Origin: Couchioplanes azureus
Lineage (GTDB): Bacteria > Actinomycetota > Actinomycetes > Mycobacteriales > Micromonosporaceae
Reading direction: 5' to 3'
DNA length: 64,000 nucleotides
Assembly: GCF_014648355.1 (NCBI RefSeq)
Contig: NZ_BMQY01000011.1
Location: forward strand, 124,001-188,000
Part shown: positions 8,195 to 16,953 of the stretch, one piece after another
Position numbering within the stretch: the stretch's first letter is position 1
Layout: every line of letters starts with the position of its first letter
Position numbers and translations under genes: made by a program
Notes under the pieces: model-generated
Seen by the model: only the letters and a program-made list of their open reading frames with translations
What the model was told of the DNA's origin: nothing
Database searches by the model: none

Positions 8195-9738
8195 CTACCG
8201 CCCCCATCCTCCTGGAGATGCGTTCCATCACCAAGGAGTTCCCCGGCGTCAAGGCGCTCTCCGACGTGAACCTGGTGGTCCGGGCCGGCGAGATCCACGC
8301 CATCTGCGGGGAGAACGGCGCCGGCAAGTCGACGCTCATGAAGGTGCTCAGCGGCGTCTACCCGTACGGCACCTACGCGGGTGACATCGTTTACCAGGGT
8401 GCCGAGGCGCGGTTCTCGGACATCCGGGCGAGCGAGCGCGCCGGCATCGTGATCATCCACCAGGAGCTCGCGCTCATCCCCGACATGTCGATCACCGAGA
8501 ACATCTTCCTCGGCAACGAGCCGCGCAAGCGCGGCGCGATCGACTGGAAGGCCGCCCAGCGGCGGGCGCTCGAGCTGATGGCCCGGGTCGGTCTCGACGA
8601 GGACCCGGACACCCTGATCAAGGACATCGGCGTCGGCAAGCAGCAGCTCGTGGAGATCGCCAAGGCGTTCGCCAAGGACGTCAAGCTGCTCATCCTCGAC
8701 GAGCCCACCGCGGCGCTCAACGAGCACGACTCGCAGCACCTGCTGGACCTGCTGCGCGGGTTCCGCGAGCGCGGCATCACCTCGATCATGATCTCGCACA
8801 AGCTCAACGAGATCGAGGCGATCGCCGACGAGATCACCATCCTGCGCGACGGCAGGACGGTCGAGACGCTCAACATCAAGCGGGACGGCGTCGACGAGGA
8901 CCGGATCGTGCGGGGCATGGTCGGCCGCGAGCTCGGCAGCCGGTTCCCGGACCACACGCCGTCGATCGGTGAGGTCTTCTTCGAGGTCAGCGACTGGACC
9001 GTCCGGCACCCGATCTCCGCCGAGCGGCTCGTCTGCAAGGGTTCGAGCTTCCACGTGCGCCGCGGCGAGATCGTCGGCTTCGCCGGCCTCATGGGCGCCG
9101 GGCGCACCGAGCTGGCGATGAGCATCTTCGGCCGCTCGTACGGCGTCTACCTCGGCGGGCGGATCGTCAAGGACGGCAAGGAGATCCAGCTCAAGTCGGT
9201 GGCCGACGCGATCCACCACGGCCTGGCGTACGTCAGCGAGGACCGCAAGGCGATCGGCCTGAACCTGCTCGACGACATCAAGACGTCGACGGTGGCCGCC
9301 AAGCTCTCCAAGATCACCAAGCGCGGCGTGCTCGACCAGGTGGCCGAGTACCGGGCCGCGGAGGCCTACCGCAAGGACCTGCGCACCAAGGCGCCCACGG
9401 TGGACGAGGGCGTGGCGAAGCTGTCCGGCGGCAACCAGCAGAAGGTCGTCCTGGCGAAGTGGATGTTCACGGACCCCGACCTGCTGATCCTCGACGAGCC
9501 CACCCGCGGCATCGACGTGGGTGCGAAGTACGAGATCTACGGCATCATCCAGCGGCTCGCCGACCAGGGTAAGGGCGTCATCGTCATCTCCTCGGAGCTG
9601 CCCGAGCTGATCGGGCTCTGCGACCGCATCTACACCGTGTTCGAAGGCCAGATCACGGGCGACATCGCCCGCGAGGACGCGGACCCGGAGACCCTCATGA
9701 AGCAGATGACCTCGACGAAGAAGATGCAGAGCCGATGA
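8191..9738 (+). CDS. gguA: Multiple-monosaccharide ABC transporter, ATP-binding protein (two ATPase domains)
   Basis: 515 residues with two fused ABC domains, as in the MmsA/GguA and XylG/RbsA group. The first has Walker A GENGAGKST near residue 40 and Walker B LLILDEPTAALNEHD. The second begins near residue 265, with a degenerate Walker A region (GFAGLMGAGRTELAMS) typical of this group. It also has signature LSGGNQQKV and Walker B LLILDEPTRGIDVG. It powers uptake of pentoses or hexoses through the permease that follows; the permease start overlaps this stop as ATGA. The ATG at 8191 is chosen over 8179 because conserved sequence begins there and it is coupled to the leader ORF. Confidence 0.93.
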   Translation: MTTAPILLEMRSITKEFPGVKALSDVNLVVRAGEIHAICGENGAGKSTLMKVLSGVYPYGTYAGDIVYQGAEARFSDIRASERAGIVIIHQELALIPDMSITENIFLGNEPRKRGAIDWKAAQRRALELMARVGLDEDPDTLIKDIGVGKQQLVEIAKAFAKDVKLLILDEPTAALNEHDSQHLLDLLRGFRERGITSIMISHKLNEIEAIADEITILRDGRTVETLNIKRDGVDEDRIVRGMVGRELGSRFPDHTPSIGEVFFEVSDWTVRHPISAERLVCKGSSFHVRRGEIVGFAGLMGAGRTELAMSIFGRSYGVYLGGRIVKDGKEIQLKSVADAIHHGLAYVSEDRKAIGLNLLDDIKTSTVAAKLSKITKRGVLDQVAEYRAAEAYRKDLRTKAPTVDEGVAKLSGGNQQKVVLAKWMFTDPDLLILDEPTRGIDVGAKYEIYGIIQRLADQGKGVIVISSELPELIGLCDRIYTVFEGQITGDIAREDADPETLMKQMTSTKKMQSR

Positions 9739-11060
9739 GCCGATTCAAGGACCTTCAGAAGAACCTGTTCGGAGGCACGACCTCCAACGCCCGCCAGTTC
9801 GGGATGATCTTCACGCTGGTGGCGATCGTCCTGCTGTTCCAGCTCCTCACCGCCAACAACCTCGGTGTGGGCTTCGGCGACGGCCTGACCCTGCGGTCGG
9901 ACAACCTGATCGCGCTCTTCCAGCAGAACTCCTACATCCTCATCCTGGCCGTCGGCATGCTGATGGTGATCGTGGCCGGCCACATCGACCTGTCGGTCGG
10001 CTCGGTCGCCGCCTTCGTCGGCATCATGGTCGCCAAGTCCATGGCGGAGTGGTCGCTGCCCTGGCCGGTGGCGATCCTGTTCGGCCTCGGCCTCGGCGCC
10101 GTCATCGGTGCCTGGCACGGCTTCTGGGTCGCGTACTGGGGCGTCCCCGCGTTCATCGTCACGCTGGCCGGCATGCTGCTGTTCCGCGGCGCCAACCAGT
10201 ACGTCGGCAACGCGAACACGATCCCGGTGCCCGAGGGCTTCCAGGACATCGGCGGCGGCTTTCTGCCCGAGATCGGCCCGAACACCGGCTACAACAACCT
10301 GACGCTGCTGCTGGGCCTCGCCGCCTGCGTCGCCGTGGTCTGGCGGGAGCTGCAGGGCCGGCGTACCCGTAAGGAGATGAACGCGGAGCCCACCCCGCTG
10401 TGGGTCTCGGGCATCCGGATGGCGATCATGGTCGGCGTCCTGATCTTCGTGACGCTGCGCTTCGCGGGCGGCCGGGTCGGCACCAGCTTCCCGGTCTCCG
10501 GACTCATCCTGGTGGTGCTGGTGATCGCGTACAGCTTCTACACCCGCAACACCGCGGGCGGCCGGCACATCTACGCGGTCGGCGGCAACTCGCGCGCCGC
10601 GGAGCTCTCCGGCGTCAAGCTCAAGCGCGTCAACTTCTTCGTCATGATGAACATGTCCATCCTGGCCGCGCTGGCCGGCATGATCTTCGTGGCCCGCTCC
10701 GCCGCCTCGGGCCCGCAGGACGGCCTGAACTGGGAGCTCGACGCGATCGCGGCCGTCTTCATCGGCGGCGCGGCGGTCTCCGGCGGCATCGGAACGATCT
10801 CCGGCTCCATCGTCGGAGGTCTGGTCATGGCCGTGCTCAACAACGGCCTGCAACTGCTCGGCGTCGGCACCGACCGGGTCCAGATCATCAAGGGTCTCGT
10901 CCTGCTGCTCGCCGTAGCCCTGGACGTCTACAACAAGAGCCAGGGCCGCTTCTCGATCATCGGCAGCATCACCCGCCCGTTCCGCCGGGAGGCAATCGCC
11001 GTACCGGCTTCATCGTCGGAAGCGGGCAGCCAGCCCGCCGAGACGACGGTGGCCGGCTGA
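9735..11060 (+). CDS. gguB: Multiple-monosaccharide ABC transporter, permease
   Basis: 441 residues, about ten to eleven membrane helices. Family hallmarks include MLMVIVAGHIDLSVGSVAAF, WGVPAFIVTLAGMLLFRG and the late AVFIGGAAVSGGIGTISGS, as in GguB/XylH-type permeases. It is larger than RbsC because of an extra periplasmic segment around residues 150-200, which is normal for the GguB type. The ATG overlaps the ATPase stop by four bases. The C-terminal 30 residues are a hydrophilic tail. Confidence 0.92.
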   Translation: MSRFKDLQKNLFGGTTSNARQFGMIFTLVAIVLLFQLLTANNLGVGFGDGLTLRSDNLIALFQQNSYILILAVGMLMVIVAGHIDLSVGSVAAFVGIMVAKSMAEWSLPWPVAILFGLGLGAVIGAWHGFWVAYWGVPAFIVTLAGMLLFRGANQYVGNANTIPVPEGFQDIGGGFLPEIGPNTGYNNLTLLLGLAACVAVVWRELQGRRTRKEMNAEPTPLWVSGIRMAIMVGVLIFVTLRFAGGRVGTSFPVSGLILVVLVIAYSFYTRNTAGGRHIYAVGGNSRAAELSGVKLKRVNFFVMMNMSILAALAGMIFVARSAASGPQDGLNWELDAIAAVFIGGAAVSGGIGTISGSIVGGLVMAVLNNGLQLLGVGTDRVQIIKGLVLLLAVALDVYNKSQGRFSIIGSITRPFRREAIAVPASSSEAGSQPAETTVAG

Positions 11061-11119
11061 CGGCCCACCGACCCCCTCTCACCCCGCACCACCCCACGAG
11101 AAGAAGGGCAACACCTCCC

Positions 11120-12226
11120 ATGCGCAATTTCCTCGGCAAGACGGTGGCCGTCGGCGCCGTCGCGATGCTGGCCCTCACGGCCTGCGGCTCCGGCCGCGAA
11201 GGTGACACCGGAAGCGGCAGCGGCGGCGACGCCAAGGGCTTCGCGGCGAACTCCCTGATCGGTGTCGCGCTGCCCGCGAAGACCTCGGAGAACTGGGTCC
11301 TCGCCGGTGACCTGTTCACCAACGGCCTGAAGGAGGCCGGCTTCCAGGCGGACGTGCAGTACGCCGGCGCGTCCACCACGGTCGCCGACCAGCAGGCCCA
11401 GATCACCGCCATGACCACCAAGGGCGCCAAGGTCATCGTCATCGGCGCGACCGACGCCGCGCAGCTGTCGACCCAGGTCGCGGCCGCCAAGAAGGCCGGC
11501 GTGAAGGTCATCGCGTACGACCGCCTGATCCTGAACACCCCGGACCTGGACTACTACGTCGCGTTCGACAACTTCAAGGTCGGCCAGCTCCAGGGCCAGG
11601 CCCTGCTGGACGGCATGAAGAAGAAGAAGCCGAAGGGCCCGTACACCATCGAGCTGTTCTCGGGCTCGCCGGACGACAACAACGCCGGCGTGTTCTTCAA
11701 CGGCGCGATGGACGTGCTCAAGCCGGAGATCGACAAGGGCAACGTCGTGGTCGGCTCCAAGCAGACCGACGTCAAGCAGACCGCCATCCAAGGCTGGAAG
11801 GCCGAGGGTGCGCAGGCCCGCATGGACCAGCTGCTGACCTCGACGTACGGCAGCAAGGAGCTCGACGGCGTCCTGTCGCCGAACGACACCCTGGCCCGCG
11901 CGATCATCCAGTCGATCAAGAGCGCCGGCAAGAAGGTCCCGGTCGTCACCGGTCAGGACTCCGAGGTCGAGTCGATCAAGTCGATCATGAACGACGAGCA
12001 GTACATGACGATCAACAAGGACACCCGGAACCTGGTGAAGGAGACCATCAACATGGTCAAGGCCCTCCAGGCCGGCACCGAGCCGCAGATCAACGACACC
12101 AAGTCGTACAACAACGGCACCAAGATCGTCCCGACGTACCTGCTCCCGCCGGTCGCCGTGACGAAGGACAACGCGGCCGAGGCGTACGCGAACGACCCGA
12201 AGCTCGCGCCGCTCACCAAGCAGTAG
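11120..12226 (+). CDS. chvE: Multiple-monosaccharide-binding lipoprotein (ChvE type)
   Basis: 368 residues. The lipoprotein signal MRNFLGKTVAVGAVAMLALTAC ends in the lipobox LTAC, so Cys22 would be lipidated. A Gly/Ser-rich linker is followed by a two-lobed periplasmic-binding domain beginning IGVALPAKTSENWV. Further ChvE-like segments are YAGASTTVADQQAQI, AYDRLI and YVAFDNFKVG. In Gram-positive cells it is anchored outside the membrane and delivers sugar to the permease. The gene lies 59 bases after the permease and ends before a strong terminator. It is usually the most highly expressed part of such operons. Confidence 0.93.
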   Translation: MRNFLGKTVAVGAVAMLALTACGSGREGDTGSGSGGDAKGFAANSLIGVALPAKTSENWVLAGDLFTNGLKEAGFQADVQYAGASTTVADQQAQITAMTTKGAKVIVIGATDAAQLSTQVAAAKKAGVKVIAYDRLILNTPDLDYYVAFDNFKVGQLQGQALLDGMKKKKPKGPYTIELFSGSPDDNNAGVFFNGAMDVLKPEIDKGNVVVGSKQTDVKQTAIQGWKAEGAQARMDQLLTSTYGSKELDGVLSPNDTLARAIIQSIKSAGKKVPVVTGQDSEVESIKSIMNDEQYMTINKDTRNLVKETINMVKALQAGTEPQINDTKSYNNGTKIVPTYLLPPVAVTKDNAAEAYANDPKLAPLTKQ

Positions 12227-12256
12227 AGTCCGCCAGGCACCAGCTGACGGCCCTTG

Positions 12257-12288
12257 GGGTCCCCGGAGTCCGTCTCCGGGGACCCTTT
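12257..12288 (+). terminator. Terminator after the sugar-binding protein gene
   Basis: Perfect 12-bp stem (12257-12268 with 12274-12285), a five-base loop and a short TTT run. It lies between chvE and the ROK gene, suggesting partial or complete termination before the regulator. Confidence 0.85.
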
Positions 12289-12330
12289 GCCGTGCCCCAC
12301 CCGCGTCCGTGTCCTTCCAGGGAGCTCCTC

Positions 12331-13581
12331 GTGGCCATACCGCTGCGGCGTGGGCTGCGCCGAGCCGGCCCCGACGCGCCCGCTCCCGAGCAGCAGCCCT
12401 CGCCGCCCGCGCCCGCCGCCGGGCAGGAGGAGATCCGCCGCCAGAACCTCGGCGCCGTCCTGCGCTACGTCCACCTGCACGGGCCCACCTCCCGCGCCGA
12501 GCTGACCGGCCGGCTCGGGCTCAACCGCAGCACGATCGGGGCCCTGGCCGGGGACCTCGCCGCGGCCGGGCTGGTCACCGAGGAGGTGCCGACCACCGCG
12601 CGGCGCGCGGGCCGGCCCTCGCTGGTGGTGAGCCCCTGCGCCACCCGGGTCTGCGCCACCGCGCTGAGCATCGAGCCGAGGCGCCTGCGCGCGGCCCGCA
12701 TCGGCCTCGGCGGCCGCATCCTCGACCAGCGGGAGACGCCCCGCCCGTACGGCTCCTCCCCGCTCGACGCCGTCGCCCCGCTCGCCGATCTGGTCCGCGG
12801 GATGGCGGGGGAGGACGGCATCCGCTACGCCGGCGGCGCCGTCGCGGTCGCCGACACCATCCGCGACCCGGACGGGACGGTCCGGGTGGCCGGCGCGGAC
12901 GACGCCCTCGTGGCGGCGCTCGACGCCGAGCTGGGCGACGCCCGGCCGGGCCGGCCCGGCTTCGTGGCGGGCGACCTCGCCGACATCGCCGCGCTGGCCG
13001 AGCACACCCGCGGCGTCGCGGCCGGCGTCGACGACCTGCTCTACCTGCACGGCGACCGCGGCCTGAGCGCCGGCATCGTCACCGGCGGCCGGCTGGTCGT
13101 CGGGCACGGCGGGCGCAGCGGCAAGGTCGGGCACATGGTGGTCGACCCGGGCGGCCGGCGCTGCGGCTGCGGGTCCCGCGGCTGCTGGGAGACCGAGGCC
13201 GGCACGGACGCCCTCCTGCGGCGTGCCGGGGCGGCGCCGGGCACCAGCCCGCTCGCCGTGCTGCGCGCGGCCGCGCTCGGCGACGCCGTCGCCCGCGACG
13301 CCCTGCACGGGGTCGCGGAGTGGCTGGGCTTCGGCGTCGCCAACCTGGTCAACGTCTTCAACCCCGACCTCGTGGTCTTCGGCGGGACGCTGCGCGAGGT
13401 CTACGCCGCGGGCGCGGGCACCGTACGCCGCCGCCTCGACTCGATGGCGCTGCCGGCCTCCCGCGAGCACCTCCAGCTGCGCGCCGGCTCCCTGGGGGCG
13501 GACGCCCCGCTGATCGGCGCGGCGGAACTCGCCTTCGGCAGCCTGCTGAACGACCCCCTCCACGCCCTGACGGCGCAGTGA
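12331..13581 (+). CDS. ROK-family transcriptional regulator (sugar-responsive, XylR/NagC-like)
   Basis: 416 residues from the GTG at 12331, with AGGGAG at 12320-12325. An earlier GTG at 12292 overlaps the terminator and was rejected. After a Pro-rich N-terminus comes a winged helix-turn-helix (QNLGAVLRYVHLHGPTSRAELTGRLGLNRSTIGAL split over about residues 35-75). A ROK sugar-binding/kinase-like fold follows. The ROK zinc motif is seen as CGCGSRGCWET. Its place directly behind the monosaccharide transporter suggests it represses that operon until sugar binds. The likely operator is the palindrome at 8110-8124 or one near it. Confidence 0.88.
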   Translation: MAIPLRRGLRRAGPDAPAPEQQPSPPAPAAGQEEIRRQNLGAVLRYVHLHGPTSRAELTGRLGLNRSTIGALAGDLAAAGLVTEEVPTTARRAGRPSLVVSPCATRVCATALSIEPRRLRAARIGLGGRILDQRETPRPYGSSPLDAVAPLADLVRGMAGEDGIRYAGGAVAVADTIRDPDGTVRVAGADDALVAALDAELGDARPGRPGFVAGDLADIAALAEHTRGVAAGVDDLLYLHGDRGLSAGIVTGGRLVVGHGGRSGKVGHMVVDPGGRRCGCGSRGCWETEAGTDALLRRAGAAPGTSPLAVLRAAALGDAVARDALHGVAEWLGFGVANLVNVFNPDLVVFGGTLREVYAAGAGTVRRRLDSMALPASREHLQLRAGSLGADAPLIGAAELAFGSLLNDPLHALTAQ

Positions 13582-13598
13582 CCTCGCCGGTCACCGCC

Positions 13599-14234
13599 TC
13601 ACTGGCCGCGGGGGTAGCTGCGGCGGGCGGTGATGCCGGGCAGCAGGGACAGGGCGGCCACGAACGCCCCGCCGATCGTCATCAGGTAGGCGACGACCAG
13701 TGCCTCCGGTCCGCCGCCGAACATCGCGGCCAGTACGACCAGCGCGAACCCCAGCAGCGCCGGCCCGGTGGCCAGCACCCACGCCGCCGTCTTCTGTGCG
13801 GCGCTCCACCGCGGCGAGCCGGAGATCAGCAGCAGCCCGGCCAGCGGCGCGACCACCGGCATCAGCACGCTGCCGCCCGCGAGCAGGGCCAGGCCCGCGT
13901 ACTCCCCGCCCGCCGAGGTCGGCGGCGCCGGCGCGGGCCCGGCCGGAGCGGCGACCGGCCGCCTCAGGTGGGCCGGCATCCGCCCGCGCCGGGCCGCGGC
14001 GACCAGCGACTCCGGCGACCCGAGCCGCCGCAGGATCCAGGAGGGGTCGTCGGCCGGTTCGCCCCCGGCCGAGCGGCGCATCGCGATGTAGTCGGCGACG
14101 GTCGTCATCAGCTCGTCGCGCAGGTCCGGATCGAGATCCTCCCCGGCGGCCCAGAGCGCCGCAAGGTAGTCGAGGACCAGTACGTCGGTGTGCGCCAGCG
14201 GCGCGGTGTCGGAAGAGTACGGCCCGGACGTCAT
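13599..14234 (-). CDS. HAAS-like membrane protein of unknown function
   Basis: 211 residues. Residues 15-60 (DYLAALWAAGEDLDPDLRDE onwards) resemble the helical HAAS/DUF1700-type sensor domain, where a short cytoplasmic helical module precedes a membrane domain. Residues 105-200 contain about four membrane helices (LALLAGGSVLMPVVAPLAGL, WVLATGPALLGFALVVLAAM, VVAYLMTIGGAFVAALSLL). The ATG at 14234 follows AGGGGGAA on the minus strand. Such genes are often paired with a PadR regulator; none is adjacent here. It is divergent from the GGDEF-EAL gene and converges on the ROK gene. Confidence 0.65.
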   Translation of the reverse strand: MTSGPYSSDTAPLAHTDVLVLDYLAALWAAGEDLDPDLRDELMTTVADYIAMRRSAGGEPADDPSWILRRLGSPESLVAAARRGRMPAHLRRPVAAPAGPAPAPPTSAGGEYAGLALLAGGSVLMPVVAPLAGLLLISGSPRWSAAQKTAAWVLATGPALLGFALVVLAAMFGGGPEALVVAYLMTIGGAFVAALSLLPGITARRSYPRGQ

Positions 14235-14348
14235 GTTTCCCCCTGGTTTGCTCGGCCGGCACGGCCCGGTCAGCATCGCCAAGGCCGTACCCGCGGCACA
14301 TCTGGCCCGGGACCGGCCTTGCGCCACCACCCTCTGCCTTTCGGCCGA

Positions 14349-14377
14349 CCCGCCGGCGGGTCGCCGGCGGGCGTTTT
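14349..14377 (+). terminator. Hairpin with T-run in the leader of the GGDEF-EAL gene
   Basis: Ten-base-pair GC stem (14349-14358 with 14362-14371), a three-base loop, then CGTTTT. It reads as an intrinsic terminator on the plus strand but sits 38 bases upstream of a plus-strand start codon. An overlapping 16-bp perfect palindrome is at 14347-14362. It could attenuate the downstream gene or end an unseen short RNA. Confidence 0.5.
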
Positions 14378-14414
14378 CCTAACGCGTCCGGCCGGGTGGC
14401 CGATCGAGGGCGGC

Positions 14415-16721
14415 ATGGCCGAGGACGAGCGCGCACCGCTGCGCTATGTGTGGATCGTCGCCGGCCTCGTGCTCGCCAGCTGGGTGTGGTTCGCTGTCTG
14501 GCGGACCTCCGGCGCGGGGCCGGTCGCCATCGGCTATCTCGGCGTGCCGCTCGGCGGGATGGTCGCGCTCGTCGCGCTGTGCCGGCTGTGGCGGGTGGTG
14601 CGCGACGACCCGCACGCCCGCCGGTTCTGCCGGATGCTGCTGATCGGCGCCGTGTTCATGACCGTGGGCTACCTGCTCATGGCCGTCAACGCGTTCCTGT
14701 ACTCGGAGGGTGACGATCCGCCGGACATGACGCTGCTCTCCGCGGCGTGCGTGGCGCTCGGCTTCACCTCGGCCATGTGGGCCGTCGGCCGGGTGCCGGT
14801 GGACACCGCGGGCGGCGCCGAGCGGCGGCGGATGAACCTCGACCGGACGATCGCCTTCCTCGGCTGCGCGACGCCGCTCTGGCACTTCGGCCTGGCGCCG
14901 ATGATCACCGCGGAGGAGCGGTGGAGCAACCACACCCTTGGCCTCATCGGCCTCGCCTTCCTGCTGTCGGTCGCCGGCATGACGAAGGTGGCGTACCTCA
15001 GCGACGGGTCGGTCGACCGTACGGCCCTGCGCCTGGTCGCGGCCATCGGTCTCACCGCGGCCGGGGTGGCGGTGCTGGCCACCACGTACGGCGACGCCGG
15101 CGGCCCGCCCTCGCAGGCCGTCGTGCTGCCGCTGGGGCCGATGCTGCTGGTGCTGGCGGTGCGGGCGCAGTGGAACGCGGCGGTCGGCCGCCGCCGCACG
15201 TCGCGGCGCTCCTCGCAGCTGCTGCCGTACCTGGCGGTCGCCGCGGTGGACCTGCCGGTGGTGGCGGTCGCGGTGGGGGAGCTGCGGTGGCCCGGGCGGC
15301 TCGCCCTGGCCGCGGCGGTCGCGGTCAGCGTGCTCGTGATCGTCCGCCAGTTCCTGGCCTTCCGCGACAACGCCGTGCTGCTGCGCAACATCCGCGCCCA
15401 CGAGGAGCGGCTGCAGCACGAGGTCAGCCACGACGGGCTGACCGGCCTGGCCAACCGCGCCATGTTCCGCGCCCGGATGCAGGAGGCGCTCGAGCGCGGG
15501 GACAGCGTCACCGTGCTCCTGGTCGACCTCGACGACTTCAAGACCGTCAACGACTCGCTCGGCCACGACGTCGGCGACCACCTGCTGGTGTCGCTGGCCG
15601 CGATGCTGCGCGACCGGGCCGCCGCGGACGGCCTGCCGGTGCGCATCGGCGGCGACGAGTTCGCCGTGCTGCTCGTCGGCGGCACGACCCTGGGCGAGAC
15701 GGTCGCGCAGCGGATCCTGGACGCCCTGACCGAGCCGATCAGCGAGCACCGGCTGCTCGTGCAGGCCAGCATCGGCATCGCGACGGCCGAGCCCGGCGCC
15801 TCGGTCGACAGCCTGCTGCGCGAGGCGGACGTCGCCATGTACGCCGCCAAGCAGCGCGGCAAGGCGGCGTACGTGCGCTACGTGCCCGGCATGGCCCAGC
15901 CCGTCACGGCGCACATGCGCCTCGGCGGGGAGCTGCGCCGGGCGCTGGAGCGCGGCGAGTTCGAGGTGTTCTACCAGCCGATCATGGATCTGGGCACGAA
16001 CAAGCTCGTCGGCACCGAGGCGCTGGTCCGCTGGAACCATCCGGAGCGCGGCCTCGTGTCGCCCGCCGAGTTCATCCCGGCCGCCGAGCGCACCGGGCTG
16101 ATCATGGAGCTGGGCCGCTACGTGCTGCGCGAGGCGTGCCGGCAGACGGCGCAGTGGCTGGCCGCCTTCGGCCCGGACGCGCCGCGGCACGTGGCCGTCA
16201 ACGTCTCGGCCCGGCAGCTGCACGACCCGGACTTCGTCACGGACGTCCGCGACGCGCTCCGCGACACCGGGCTGACCTCGGACCACCTGGTGCTGGAGCT
16301 GACCGAGTCGGCTGTGCTGCGCGGCAACCAGGTCTCCCGGGCGCTGCACGAGCTGGACCGGGCCGGCGTCCGGCTGGCGCTCGACGACTTCGGCACGGGC
16401 GAGTCGTCGCTCAGCCTGCTGCGGGCGTTCCCGGCGGCGATCGTGAAGCTCGACAAGTCGTTCGTGGACGGCCTCGAGTTCGACGAGGTGGACGCCGCCT
16501 GCCGGGACGCGCGCCAGGCGGTCGCCCGTGCGGTGATCCAGCTCGCCGGGGCGCTGAGCCTGGAGGCGGTCGCCGAGGGCATCGAGAACGAGGCGCAGGC
16601 GGAGCAGCTGCGCGCCCTCGGGTACGTCTACGGCCAGGGCTACCACCTGGCGAGGCCGATGTCGGCCGGCGCGATGAGCGAGCTGCTGACGGCGCAGCGC
16701 CGGGCGGTCGCCGCGGGCTGA
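14415..16721 (+). CDS. Membrane GGDEF-EAL protein (cyclic di-GMP turnover)
   Basis: 768 residues. About nine membrane helices fill residues 10-315. A GGDEF domain follows (about 330-490, IGGDEFAVLL with G412-F416), then an EAL domain (about 505-760). Both active sites look intact. The EAL part has TEALVRWNHPERG (E535-L537), NVSARQL, LELTES, LALDDFGTGESS, IVKLDKSFVDG and VAEGIENEAQAEQL. No RxxD inhibitory site lies five residues before GGDEF. It could make or degrade c-di-GMP; the intact EAL signature favours phosphodiesterase capability. The ATG at 14415 follows CGAGGG. Divergent from the HAAS gene. Confidence 0.9.
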   Translation: MAEDERAPLRYVWIVAGLVLASWVWFAVWRTSGAGPVAIGYLGVPLGGMVALVALCRLWRVVRDDPHARRFCRMLLIGAVFMTVGYLLMAVNAFLYSEGDDPPDMTLLSAACVALGFTSAMWAVGRVPVDTAGGAERRRMNLDRTIAFLGCATPLWHFGLAPMITAEERWSNHTLGLIGLAFLLSVAGMTKVAYLSDGSVDRTALRLVAAIGLTAAGVAVLATTYGDAGGPPSQAVVLPLGPMLLVLAVRAQWNAAVGRRRTSRRSSQLLPYLAVAAVDLPVVAVAVGELRWPGRLALAAAVAVSVLVIVRQFLAFRDNAVLLRNIRAHEERLQHEVSHDGLTGLANRAMFRARMQEALERGDSVTVLLVDLDDFKTVNDSLGHDVGDHLLVSLAAMLRDRAAADGLPVRIGGDEFAVLLVGGTTLGETVAQRILDALTEPISEHRLLVQASIGIATAEPGASVDSLLREADVAMYAAKQRGKAAYVRYVPGMAQPVTAHMRLGGELRRALERGEFEVFYQPIMDLGTNKLVGTEALVRWNHPERGLVSPAEFIPAAERTGLIMELGRYVLREACRQTAQWLAAFGPDAPRHVAVNVSARQLHDPDFVTDVRDALRDTGLTSDHLVLELTESAVLRGNQVSRALHELDRAGVRLALDDFGTGESSLSLLRAFPAAIVKLDKSFVDGLEFDEVDAACRDARQAVARAVIQLAGALSLEAVAEGIENEAQAEQLRALGYVYGQGYHLARPMSAGAMSELLTAQRRAVAAG

Positions 16722-16765
16722 CCCGCCCAATTGCCCCGTTTGACGGGGACTTAGGTATCCCGCCG

Positions 16766-16778
16766 GCAAAACTTTTGC
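16766..16778. promoter_or_regulatory. LacI-type operator candidate (GCAAAA-C-TTTTGC)
   Basis: Perfect 6-1-6 palindrome in an AT-rich island of the 232-base gap before the isomerase/dehydrogenase operon. The sequence class is typical of LacI-family sugar regulators. A second, looser inverted pair (AGATTCT near 16788 and AGAATCT near 16837) lies downstream. No LacI gene is in the window. Confidence 0.5.
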
Positions 16779-16953
16779 ATATTCCGAAGATTCTTTCCGT
16801 CGCGGTGCGGAAACGTGTGATTACATCAGTCTTCGAAGAATCTCGATGCACCATCCGTCCCGTCGTGGCACCCGGCCCCCGGCCGTGGCCAGATCGGCCG
16901 TTTCCGCGTGCCCACGTCCATCCCGCCCCACCGACCGGGAGGCAGTGCAAGCG

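Noticed and set aside
12292..12330. Longer N-terminus for the ROK regulator from GTG 12292
   Set aside because: This start touches the terminator hairpin and has no ribosome site; GTG 12331 has AGGGAG at good distance.
14235..14414. Possible c-di-GMP (GEMM) riboswitch before the GGDEF-EAL or HAAS gene
   Set aside because: A GAAA tetraloop and a GCGCAAGGCC stretch recall GEMM, but the conserved GCACAGGGCAAACC-type segment is missing on both strands.
14379..16769. 796-codon open frame on the minus strand opposite the GGDEF-EAL gene
   Set aside because: Arg/His/Gln-rich translation without motifs; a shadow caused by high third-position GC of the real plus-strand gene.
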